11,657 nt of DNA, taken from assembly GCA_031254715.1 (NCBI GenBank), contig JAIRTY010000324.1, positions 1 to 11,657 of the forward strand. The letters are read 5' to 3'. Each line of letters begins with the position of its first letter. Within the stretch, counting starts at the first letter, position 1. Positions 6,675 to 11,657 of this stretch are shown here, piece after piece. The translations under genes were made by a program, and so were the position numbers. The DNA is from Nocardiopsaceae bacterium. Its GTDB lineage: Bacteria; Actinomycetota; Actinomycetes; Streptosporangiales; Streptosporangiaceae. Under the pieces are notes generated by a model that worked only from the letters and a program-made list of their open reading frames with translations, had not been told where the DNA came from and made no database searches.

Positions 6675-7673
6675 TCACGGCCGCTGCGCCGGGCTGACCG
6701 TGCGGGCCGGGTCCCGCTCGATCCGCGTCCCGAGGATCTCGTCGATCCTGGCCATCAGCTCCGGAGCGAGCCGCACCCCGGACGCCTTCACGTTCTCCCG
6801 TACCTGCTCGGGACGGGTGGCGCCGATGATCGCGGCCGACACGCCCGGGTGCTGGAGCACCCAGGCCACCGCGAGCTGGGCGAGGGAGAGCCCGGCCTCG
6901 TCGGCGACCGGCCGGAGCCGTTCCACCCGTTCCAGCACCTCGTCGTCGAGCATCCGCGCGATGAAGCCGGAACCGGTCGGGTCGGCGGCGCGGGACCCGG
7001 CTGGCGGCGTCGCGCCTGGGGAGTACTTGCCGGTCAGGACCCCCTGCCCGATCGGGGAGAACACGATCTGGCCGATGCCTTCCTTCTCGCACAGCGGCAG
7101 CACCTCGGCCTCGATCACCCGCCACAGCATGTTGTACTGCGGCTGGTTGCTGACGATCCGGTCGAGCCCGAGCTCGCCGGCGATCCTGACCGCGTCGGCG
7201 ATCTGGTCAGCCCGCCATTCCGAGACCCCGGCGTAGAGCACCTTGCCCTGCCGGATCAGGTCGTCGAACGCGCGCAGGGCCTCCTCGGGCGGGGTCTCGA
7301 CGTCGTACCGGTGCGCCTGGTAGAGGTCCAGGTAGTCGGTCTGCAGCCGCCGCAGGGAGGCGTGGGCCGATTCCATGATGTGCTTGCGGGACAGCCCCCG
7401 GTCGTTCTGGCCGGGCCCGGTCGGCCAGAACACCTTGCTGCAGACCTCGATCGACTCGCGGCGGACCCCCTGCAGCGCCCGGCCCAGCACCTCTTCGGCG
7501 CGGGTGCCGGCGTACGCGTCAGCGGTGTCGAAGGTGGTGATGCCCTCGTCCAGGGCGGCCGCCACGCACTGCCGGGCGGCATCCTCTTCCACCTGCGATC
7601 CGTGGGTGATCCAGTTGCCGTACGCGATCTCGCTGATCTTCAGGCCGCTACGGCCCAGATGCCGGTATTCCAT
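6675..7673 (-). CDS. Aldo/keto reductase
   Basis: This is an NADPH-dependent carbonyl reductase of 332 residues with a (beta/alpha)8 barrel, cytosolic. The catalytic tetrad is visible: Asp49 (FDTADAYAG), Tyr54, Lys80 (VCSKVFW) and His121 (LYQAHRYD). The opening MEYRHLGRSGLKISEIAYGNW, the segment FSPIGQGVLTGKY and the late cofactor loop GATRPEQVRENV place it with the voltage-gated-potassium-channel beta-subunit-like/YghZ-like reductases. That group reduces aldehydes such as methylglyoxal and aromatic carbonyls. The start follows the family N-terminus. The gene lies 30 bp after the small basic protein gene on the same strand, so they probably form a two-gene unit. That unit diverges from a GlxA-type regulator, a plausible local controller. 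The natural substrate is unknown. Confidence 0.93.
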   Translation of the reverse strand: MEYRHLGRSGLKISEIAYGNWITHGSQVEEDAARQCVAAALDEGITTFDTADAYAGTRAEEVLGRALQGVRRESIEVCSKVFWPTGPGQNDRGLSRKHIMESAHASLRRLQTDYLDLYQAHRYDVETPPEEALRAFDDLIRQGKVLYAGVSEWRADQIADAVRIAGELGLDRIVSNQPQYNMLWRVIEAEVLPLCEKEGIGQIVFSPIGQGVLTGKYSPGATPPAGSRAADPTGSGFIARMLDDEVLERVERLRPVADEAGLSLAQLAVAWVLQHPGVSAAIIGATRPEQVRENVKASGVRLAPELMARIDEILGTRIERDPARTVSPAQRP

Positions 7674-7703
7674 ATCTCGCGACCCTAACGGGCCGCGTGG
7701 CGG

Positions 7704-7934
7704 TCAGCGGACGCAGGCGCCGGCCCGCCGCCTGCTTGCGCTGGGCTCACGCCACAGCGGGTGCGACGTACGGGCCAGGAACTCCTGGTAGGTGCCCGGG
7801 AGCGCGTCGGGGTGGGGTGAGTAGCTGTCCAGCGCCAGCCGCCGGGTCATGACCCGGCGATGTGCGTAAGCCGCGTCCGCCGCCGCGTCTCGGGCCCGCA
7901 GCCAGAGCCGGCGCAGGATCCGTGTGAAGTTCAT
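7704..7934 (-). CDS. Small basic hypothetical protein upstream of the aldo/keto reductase
   Basis: This is a 76-residue protein rich in Arg and Ala. The ATG at 7934 (MNFTRILRRLWLRARDAAADAAYAHRR) gives an amphipathic, strongly basic N-terminal helix. It is followed by a tail with PGTYQEFLARTSHPLWREPSA. I recall similar tails (YxEFLxRTSGPLxHEPSA) in small unnamed actinobacterial proteins, so this looks like a member of that uncharacterised group. A weak AGG lies eight bases before the ATG; a GTG at 7985 would add a non-conserved stretch and run over the promoter motifs, so it is rejected. There is no signal peptide, cysteine pair or zinc motif. Its location at the head of the reductase unit suggests co-expression only; no function is inferred. 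Confidence 0.66.
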   Translation of the reverse strand: MNFTRILRRLWLRARDAAADAAYAHRRVMTRRLALDSYSPHPDALPGTYQEFLARTSHPLWREPSASRRRAGACVR

Positions 7935-7963
7935 GACTTCAGCCTGGCCGGCGCCTCCCAGGC

Positions 7964-7995
7964 AGCCTAGTGGCAGCAATGACACCTATCGTCAA
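7964..7995 (-). promoter_or_regulatory. Candidate promoter for the small-protein/reductase unit
   Basis: On the - strand TTGACG (7995-7990) matches the -35 consensus well. Downstream, CACTAGGCT offers -10 choices: CACTAG at 17 bases spacing, ACTAGG at 18, or TAGGCT at 20. Transcription would start about 20-25 bases before the ATG at 7934. The -35 box lies next to the dyad described in the same gap, so binding there could affect this promoter as well. Confidence 0.42.
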
Positions 7996-8000
7996 GATCC

Positions 8001-8021
8001 TGCCAGAGGAGCTGGCATACT
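8001..8021 (+). promoter_or_regulatory. Dyad operator overlapping the probable glxA-type promoter
   Basis: TGCCAG (8001-8006) and CTGGCA (8012-8017) form a perfect inverted repeat around AGGAG. An inverted half-site pair, TGGCAG (7971-7976) and CTGCCA (8000-8005), shares this sequence. CATACT at 8016-8021 is a reasonable -10 box, placing the transcription start at or within a base or two of the ATG at 8028, so the mRNA may be leaderless. AGAGGAG lies too far (16 bases) upstream to be a normal ribosome site. A bound protein would cover the -10 region, consistent with autorepression. Confidence 0.4.
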
Positions 8022-8027
8022 GGTCTC

Positions 8028-9002
8028 ATGCTGCGAAACGTTGCCGCCGTGGTGCTCGACGACTTCGAGGCTTTCGAGCTCGGGGTGGTCTGCGAGGTCT
8101 TCGGCGTGGACCGGACCGATGACGGGCTCCCCAGCTACGAGTTCGGGGTGGTGTCCGGCGAGCCAGGCCCGCTGCGGTCGCGGGCCGGTTTCACCATTGA
8201 AGCGCCGTTCGGGCTGGACCGGCTGGCCGGGGCAGACATGATCGCCGTACCGGCGCTCAACGGCCCGCGGGGGAGAGCCAGCGGCCGCCCGGTGCCGGAG
8301 CGGCTGCTGGCGGAACTGCGGGCGGCGGTGGCGCGCGGGGCCTGGGTGCTGAGCGTGTGCACCGGCGCGTTCGTGCTGGGGGAGGCGGGCCTGCTGGACC
8401 GCAGGCGATGCACCACCCACTGGCAGCGGGCCGCCGACCTGGCCCGGTACTACCCGGCGGCCCTGGTGGACCCGGCCGTCCTGTACGTGGAAGACGGGAC
8501 GGTCATCACCAGCGCCGGCACCGCGGCAGGCATCGACGCCTGCCTCCACCTGGTGCGGCGGGAGCAGGGGGCATGGGTGGCGAACGGCATCGCCCGGCGC
8601 ATGATCGTGCCGCCGCACCGGGACGGCGGCCAGGCCCAGTACATCAGGCAGCCGGTCGTGCCCGCGGGCGACGGGGACCTGGGCGGGCTGCTGGACTGGG
8701 TGCAGGTCAACCTCGGCCGGCCGCTCACGGTGGCCCAGCTGGCCGCCCGGGCGCACATGTCACCCCGGACGTTCGCGCGCCGGTTCACGGCCGAGACCGG
8801 CACCACCCCGCAGCGCTGGCTGACCGGGCAGCGGATCCTGCGAGCGCAGGAGCTGCTGGAGGAAACCGGCAAGACAATCGACGCCATCGCCGCCGAGACC
8901 GGCTTCGGCACTGCGATGGTGCTGCGGCACCACTTCCGGGCCTGGCGCGGCACCAGCCCGAGCGCCTACCGGCGGGTGTTCCGCGGCCCGGCGGCGGCCT
9001 GA
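8028..9002 (+). CDS. GlxA family transcriptional regulator (DJ-1/PfpI-like domain plus AraC HTH)
   Basis: This is a cytosolic DNA-binding regulator of 324 residues. Residues 1-200 form a DJ-1/PfpI (class I glutamine amidotransferase-like) domain with the nucleophile-elbow segment VLSVCTGAFVLGEAGLLD, Cys111, and the following TTHW (129-132). Residues 220-320 form the AraC/XylS domain. Its first helix-turn-helix is RPLTVAQLAARAHMSPRTFARRF (231-253) and the second is KTIDAIAAETGFGTAMVLRHHF (282-303), ending in the usual SPSAYRRVF. Characterised relatives sense small metabolites through the first domain, but catalysis is not expected. It starts at the only ATG, close to a probable -10 box. It diverges from a small-protein/aldo-keto-reductase unit, its most likely target besides itself. 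Its stop lies 18 bp from the convergent DUF3043 gene. Confidence 0.93.
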   Translation: MLRNVAAVVLDDFEAFELGVVCEVFGVDRTDDGLPSYEFGVVSGEPGPLRSRAGFTIEAPFGLDRLAGADMIAVPALNGPRGRASGRPVPERLLAELRAAVARGAWVLSVCTGAFVLGEAGLLDRRRCTTHWQRAADLARYYPAALVDPAVLYVEDGTVITSAGTAAGIDACLHLVRREQGAWVANGIARRMIVPPHRDGGQAQYIRQPVVPAGDGDLGGLLDWVQVNLGRPLTVAQLAARAHMSPRTFARRFTAETGTTPQRWLTGQRILRAQELLEETGKTIDAIAAETGFGTAMVLRHHFRAWRGTSPSAYRRVFRGPAAA

Positions 9003-9021
9003 CGGGCCAGCCGGCCAGGCC
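8996..9021. terminator. Probable bidirectional terminator between the regulator and DUF3043 genes
   Basis: GGCCTG (8996-9001) pairs with CAGGCC (9016-9021), and inside it GCC (9006-9008) can pair with GGC (9013-9015) around AGCC. The structure overlaps the stop codons of both convergent genes. No U-tract is present. The position is right for a shared terminator, but the stem is short, so this is tentative. Confidence 0.38.
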
Positions 9022-9632
9022 TAGATGGCGTCGCCGGGCTTGACCCGGGGCTTGGGCATCCGGAGCCGCCGGATCTGGATCGCCCGCATGGCCGAGTACA
9101 TCGCCAGCCCCCGGGTCGGCTCGCCCGGGTAGCGCTCCGCCACCATGCCGCGCACCTTGCGGCCGAGGAAAAGGCCCTCGCCCACCATGACCAGGACGAT
9201 GATGATGACGATGCCGGGCACCAGCGACTGGACCAGCGGGTTCCGCAGGAACACCAGGATCATCAAGACGATCAGGCCGTACATGTAGTACTCGCTGAAC
9301 CGGCGCTTGGAGTCCACGTAGTCGCGGGCGAGCGCGCGGCCGGGCCCCCGGTCCTTGGCGGGCATCGCCCATTCCTCGCCCCGCTGCATCGCCGCGTACC
9401 GGCGGCTGCGCTCACCCCGCTGCCGGTCCCGGTACTCCTGGTTCGCTGCCTTGCGGTTGGCTGGCGCGGCGTACGGCCGGCGGCGGCGCTCTGCCTCGCT
9501 GCGCTTAGGGGTGGGCCTGCCCTTGCCTGCGGTCACCGACGAGCGGGCGGCGGACGTGGCGTCCTCCTCCGGCGCGCCCACGGCAGCCTGATCTGCCTCC
9601 GGTGCCTGGGCGGCGGCGCGTCGTCGGAACAC
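9021..9632 (-). CDS. DUF3043 domain-containing membrane protein
   Basis: Function is unknown; the family is widespread in actinobacteria. From the GTG at 9632 the product is 203 residues. A disordered, charged N-terminus holds the family hallmark GKGRPTPKRSEAERRRR (about 37-52) and ANRKAANQEYRDRQRGERSRR. Next come ARDYVDSKRRFSEYY (102-116) and two membrane helices, about 115-129 and 138-156. The C-terminus is basic with MRAIQIRRLRMPKPRVKPGD. Both ends are probably cytoplasmic, with a helical hairpin in the membrane. The start at VFRRR is favoured because relatives begin with this motif and GGGAGG lies 13 bases upstream; an ATG at 9665 would add eleven residues and cover that ribosome site. 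It diverges from pspA. Confidence 0.88.
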   Translation of the reverse strand: MFRRRAAAQAPEADQAAVGAPEEDATSAARSSVTAGKGRPTPKRSEAERRRRPYAAPANRKAANQEYRDRQRGERSRRYAAMQRGEEWAMPAKDRGPGRALARDYVDSKRRFSEYYMYGLIVLMILVFLRNPLVQSLVPGIVIIIVLVMVGEGLFLGRKVRGMVAERYPGEPTRGLAMYSAMRAIQIRRLRMPKPRVKPGDAI

Positions 9633-9723
9633 GCCCGACAGCTTACCTCCCGCCGGCCCCGTCATTGCCCGGATGCGGCGCTGCCACTACGGCCGGGGGA
9701 CGGGCACTAACCGTGACCGTCGT

Positions 9724-9754
9724 AATGACTCATTGACCCAAGACCGCGTAGGCT
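9724..9754 (+). promoter_or_regulatory. pspA: Candidate pspA promoter with an 11-bp palindrome
   Basis: ATGACT (9725-9730) and TAGGCT (9749-9754) are 18 bases apart and fit an actinobacterial -35/-10 pair. The start point would be near 9761, giving a leader of roughly 100 bases before the ATG at 9863. The -35 box lies inside the palindrome AATGA-C-TCATT (9724-9734), and TTGACC (9733-9738) follows at once. A regulator could bind there. I did not find a recognisable extracytoplasmic-sigma or ClgR site. Confidence 0.42.
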
Positions 9755-9862
9755 GAGTGGACCAGCCTGCGGCCGACCGCTGCCTGGCCACGGGGGGCGG
9801 CGGCGCCAGCCGTGGCGCGGGTGCGGCAGCAAGTGCACACGACGAAGGGGATGGTCGCGCCC

Positions 9863-10669
9863 ATGAGCGTGATAAAGCGGGTATCGCTGATCTTCAAGTC
9901 CAAGGCCAACAAGGCCCTGGACCGGGTGGAAGATCCGCGCGAGACCCTCGACTACTCCTACCAGCGCCAGCTGGAGATGCTGACGCAGGTGCGCAGGGGG
10001 GTCGCCGACGTGGCCACCTCACGCAAGCGCGTCGAGCTGCAGATGAACACCCTCCAGCGGGAGATGGACAAGCGCGACGGGCAGGCGCGGCAGGCGCTCG
10101 GCAACGGGCGCGAGGACCTGGCCCGGGACGCGCTGGCCCGCAAGGCCACGTTGCAGACCCAGCTCTCCGATCTGCAGACCCAGTACCAGGGGCTGCAGGC
10201 CGACGAGGAGAAGCTGACCGCGGCTTCGCAGCGGCTGCAGTCGAAGGTGGACGCCTTCCGCACCCAGAAGGAGACCATCAAGGCCACCTACACCGCCGCC
10301 GAGGCCCAGACCCGGATCGGCGAGGCCGTCTCCGGCATCTCCGAGGAGATGGGCGATGTCGGCATGGCCGTGCAGCGCGCCCAGGACAAGACGGCGCAGA
10401 TGCAGGCCCGGGCCGGCGCGATCGACGAGCTGATGGCATCGGGGGCGCTGGACGACGTCACCGGCCCGCCGCGGGACGACATCCAGGCCGAGCTCGACCA
10501 GATGCGCGGCGGCCACGATGTCGATCGCGAGCTGGAGCAGATGAAGCAGGAGCTCGGGCAGGCCCCGGCCAAGGAGATCGAGGGCGCCCCGGACGGCGCG
10601 GCGGCGCAGGCTCAGCAGTCCGAGCAGGGCCAGCAGGCGGACCAGCCGCAAGCCGGTGATGGGGCGTGA
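9863..10669 (+). CDS. pspA: PspA/IM30 (phage shock protein A, ESCRT-III-like) family protein
   Basis: This peripheral membrane protein coats and stabilises stressed inner membrane. It has 268 residues. The N-terminal amphipathic helix MSVIKRVSLIFKSKANKALD is followed by the family segment EDPRETLDYSYQRQLEML (23-40). Long coiled-coil helices run to about 190 (YQGLQADEEKLTAASQRLQSKVDAFRTQKE; KATYTAAEAQTRIGEAVSGISEEMGDVG). The end of the core reads AGAIDELMASGALDD. The last 35 residues are a Gln/Ala/Gly-rich tail. The ATG at 9863 gives the canonical amphipathic helix, with AAGGGGA 12 bases upstream; starts at 9812 or 9851 would bury that helix. Its stop overlaps the next gene's GTG by four bases, so the two are translationally coupled. 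The combination is the actinobacterial envelope-stress unit. Confidence 0.94.
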   Translation: MSVIKRVSLIFKSKANKALDRVEDPRETLDYSYQRQLEMLTQVRRGVADVATSRKRVELQMNTLQREMDKRDGQARQALGNGREDLARDALARKATLQTQLSDLQTQYQGLQADEEKLTAASQRLQSKVDAFRTQKETIKATYTAAEAQTRIGEAVSGISEEMGDVGMAVQRAQDKTAQMQARAGAIDELMASGALDDVTGPPRDDIQAELDQMRGGHDVDRELEQMKQELGQAPAKEIEGAPDGAAAQAQQSEQGQQADQPQAGDGA

Positions 10670-10944
10670 TCGTCCGGATCCTCGGCGAGGGCCAGCTGCG
10701 GCTCGCTGATTCCGCGGTCAGCGAACTGAACGTGCTGGACGCCCAGCTCGAGGCGGCCGTGACCGAGGGTCAGGAGGAGAAATTCCGGTCGGCCCTGACC
10801 GCGCTGCTCGACCGGGTCCGCGCGCTGGGAACGCCGCTCGCCGCCGATGCGTTGGAACCGTCGGAATTGATACTTCCGTACGCGGACGCGCACCTGGAAG
10901 ATGTCAGGGACATGCTCGGCAACGAGGGCCTGATCCCCGGCTGA
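10666..10944 (+). CDS. pspAA: PspA-associated protein PspAA
   Basis: This 92-residue cytosolic protein belongs to the PspA-associated domain family, found next to pspA in actinobacteria and thought to help or regulate PspA. It starts MIVRILGEGQLRLADSAVSELNVLD, the usual beginning, and ends with the hallmark LEPSELILPYADAHLEDVRDMLGNEGLIPG. It starts with GTG at 10666, overlapping the pspA stop (GTGA). That arrangement, together with the lack of its own promoter, implies strict co-production with PspA. Its molecular action is not settled in the literature I know. A hairpin begins just after its stop. Confidence 0.9.
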   Translation: MIVRILGEGQLRLADSAVSELNVLDAQLEAAVTEGQEEKFRSALTALLDRVRALGTPLAADALEPSELILPYADAHLEDVRDMLGNEGLIPG

Positions 10945-10945
10945 C

Positions 10946-11025
10946 AGCTGATCCTCAGGATTTGCTCAGCTTGCGGACCGAGAATTCAGGTAGTGCTGGT
11001 GCCTCCTGGATTCCAGGTACCCAGC
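10946..11025 (+). terminator. Two successive hairpins after pspAA
   Basis: First, AGCTG (10946-10950) pairs with CAGCT (10967-10971), with ATCC/GGAT stacked inside; it begins two bases past the pspAA stop. Second, GCTGGTGCC (10995-11003) pairs with GGTACCCAGC (11016-11025) with one bulged C and one G-U pair, and TGG/CCA can close inside it. A TTTT run follows at 11037-11040, twelve bases after the second stem. They could terminate or attenuate pspA-pspAA transcripts before htpX, or mark mRNA processing points. Confidence 0.42.
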
Positions 11026-11032
11026 GCAAACC

Positions 11033-11072
11033 GGAATTTTCACACTGCGGCTCAGCGATACTAGGACTGAGC
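11033..11072 (+). promoter_or_regulatory. htpX: Possible htpX promoter inside an inverted repeat
   Basis: GATACT (11057-11062) looks like a -10 box; GGAATT (11033-11038) lies 18 bases upstream, though it is a poor match to the housekeeping -35. The -10 box is enclosed by the inverted repeat GCTCAG (11050-11055) and CTGAGC (11067-11072). This is consistent with a regulated start near 11069. The alternative is that htpX is read only by readthrough from pspA. Confidence 0.33.
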
Positions 11073-11099
11073 GGGGCGGCTCCGGCAGCCGGGCCCCGC
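11071..11099 (+). promoter_or_regulatory. htpX: Stable hairpin in the htpX leader
   Basis: GCGGGGC (11071-11077) pairs with GCCCCGC (11093-11099). Continuing inward, GGCT (11078-11081) pairs with AGCC (11087-11090), leaving a five-base loop and a two-base bulge. It ends 11 bases before the GGAGG ribosome site of htpX. It may influence translation or mRNA life, or act as an attenuator. The ribosome site itself is not inside the stem. Confidence 0.45.
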
Positions 11100-11122
11100 A
11101 CAGCGAGAACGGAGGCGGCGCG

Positions 11123-11657
11123 ATGGCGAAGACCCGCTATGCGCCTGACCGGGGACTGACCGCCCGGATGGGCCTGACCATGTTCATGCTCGGGCTCGTG
11201 TTCGTGGCGCTCATCACGGCCCTTGTCTACATCCTGGCCGCGTTCGGCGTGGGCAGCGGCGGAATCATCTTCCTGGCCGTGGTGATCGGCCTGGCGATGG
11301 GGATCGGATCGTTCTTCTACTCCGACAAGATCGCCCTGAGCACGGCCGGGGCGCAGCTCGTGAGCCCGCAGGACGGCCCGCGGGCAGCCGAGCTGCATGG
11401 CGTCATCGACCGGCTATGCGCGCTGGCCGACATGCCCAAGCCGAAGGTCGCGATCGCCAGGTCCCCGATGCCGAACGCGTTCGCCACCGGCCGTAACAGC
11501 AAGAACTCGGTGGTCTGCGTGACCACGGGGCTGCTGGACCGGCTGGATCAGAACGAGCTCGAAGGCGTGATCGCGCACGAGATGTCGCACGTGGCGCACA
11601 AGGACGTCCAGGTGATGACCTACGCGTCCCTGCTGGCGATCATCGCGGGCCTGCTGG
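11123..11657 (+). CDS. htpX: HtpX-like M48 family membrane metalloprotease, N-terminal part
   Basis: This zinc protease of the inner membrane degrades misfolded or damaged membrane proteins. The first 178 residues are visible; the gene runs off the right edge, and relatives are near 290 residues. The ATG at 11123 has an ideal ribosome site, GGAGG, seven bases upstream. Two N-terminal membrane helices span about 17-41 and 46-65 (MGLTMFMLGLVFVALITALV; GIIFLAVVIGLAMGIG). The M48 core then shows PKPKVAIARSPMPNAFATGR (105-124), VCVTTGLLDRLDQNELEGVIAHEMSHVAHKD and the zinc-binding HEMSH at 152-156. The third zinc ligand, a Glu further on, is outside the window. It follows pspA-pspAA by 178 bp on the same strand, an association known in Streptomyces-like genomes, supporting a role in envelope stress. 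Confidence 0.93.
   Translation, partial: MAKTRYAPDRGLTARMGLTMFMLGLVFVALITALVYILAAFGVGSGGIIFLAVVIGLAMGIGSFFYSDKIALSTAGAQLVSPQDGPRAAELHGVIDRLCALADMPKPKVAIARSPMPNAFATGRNSKNSVVCVTTGLLDRLDQNELEGVIAHEMSHVAHKDVQVMTYASLLAIIAGLL

Noticed and set aside
11001..11116. Long-range pairing of GCCTCC (11001-11006) with the htpX ribosome site GGAGGC (11111-11116)
   Set aside because: Six bases at this distance can occur by chance in GC-rich DNA, and GCC (11001-11003) already belongs to a stronger local hairpin.
1..11657. CRISPR array, tRNA, insertion sequence or phage genes
   Set aside because: No regularly spaced direct repeats, cloverleaf-like segments, transposase or integrase motifs were seen in any gap.

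Overview
The window is very GC-rich (most third codon positions are G or C), and its gene content is typical of a mycelial-type actinobacterium (Actinomycetes, Streptomyces/Streptosporangiales-like). The supporting markers are a Streptomyces-type topoisomerase IV pair, a DUF3043 membrane protein, a PspA/PspAA/HtpX stress module and the small conserved actinobacterial proteins. It reads as ordinary chromosome. I see no transposase, integrase, CRISPR array, tRNA, rRNA, prophage gene or plasmid marker.

Layout. (1) 1-4198, topoisomerase IV region: the 3' end of parE on the + strand and parC on the - strand converge. Between them lies a short + strand gene of unknown function with a probable leaderless promoter. 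(2) 4305-6074, - strand: a PfkB-family sugar or nucleoside kinase followed by a short-chain dehydrogenase, both transcribed toward parC. (3) 6075-6383 holds no gene, only an AT-rich patch and probable promoter sequence. (4) 6384-6593: a 69-residue conserved small protein, closed by a perfect 32-bp palindromic terminator. (5) 6675-7934, - strand: a 76-residue basic protein and an aldo/keto reductase. They diverge from (6) 8028-9002, a GlxA-type AraC regulator; the 93-bp gap between them carries promoter motifs and a clear dyad. (7) 9021-9632, - strand: a DUF3043 membrane protein. (8) 9863-11657, + strand: pspA, pspAA (4-bp overlapping start) and the 5' part of htpX, an envelope-stress module.

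How the genes work together. ParE and ParC are the two subunits of the chromosome-decatenating enzyme. PspA and PspAA should be made together as a membrane-protection unit. HtpX, a membrane metalloprotease, is commonly associated with them in actinobacteria, but here it has its own structured 178-bp leader and a probable separate promoter. The GlxA regulator is placed to control itself and the divergent small-protein/aldo-keto-reductase pair. The kinase and dehydrogenase may act in one sugar or nucleoside-sugar pathway, but the substrate cannot be read from sequence.

I found no convincing new multi-gene system. The best leads are the htpX leader with several hairpins, the dyad in the GlxA divergent promoter, the conserved Glu-to-Gln change in the PfkB kinase, and the unknown gene enclosed by parE and parC.
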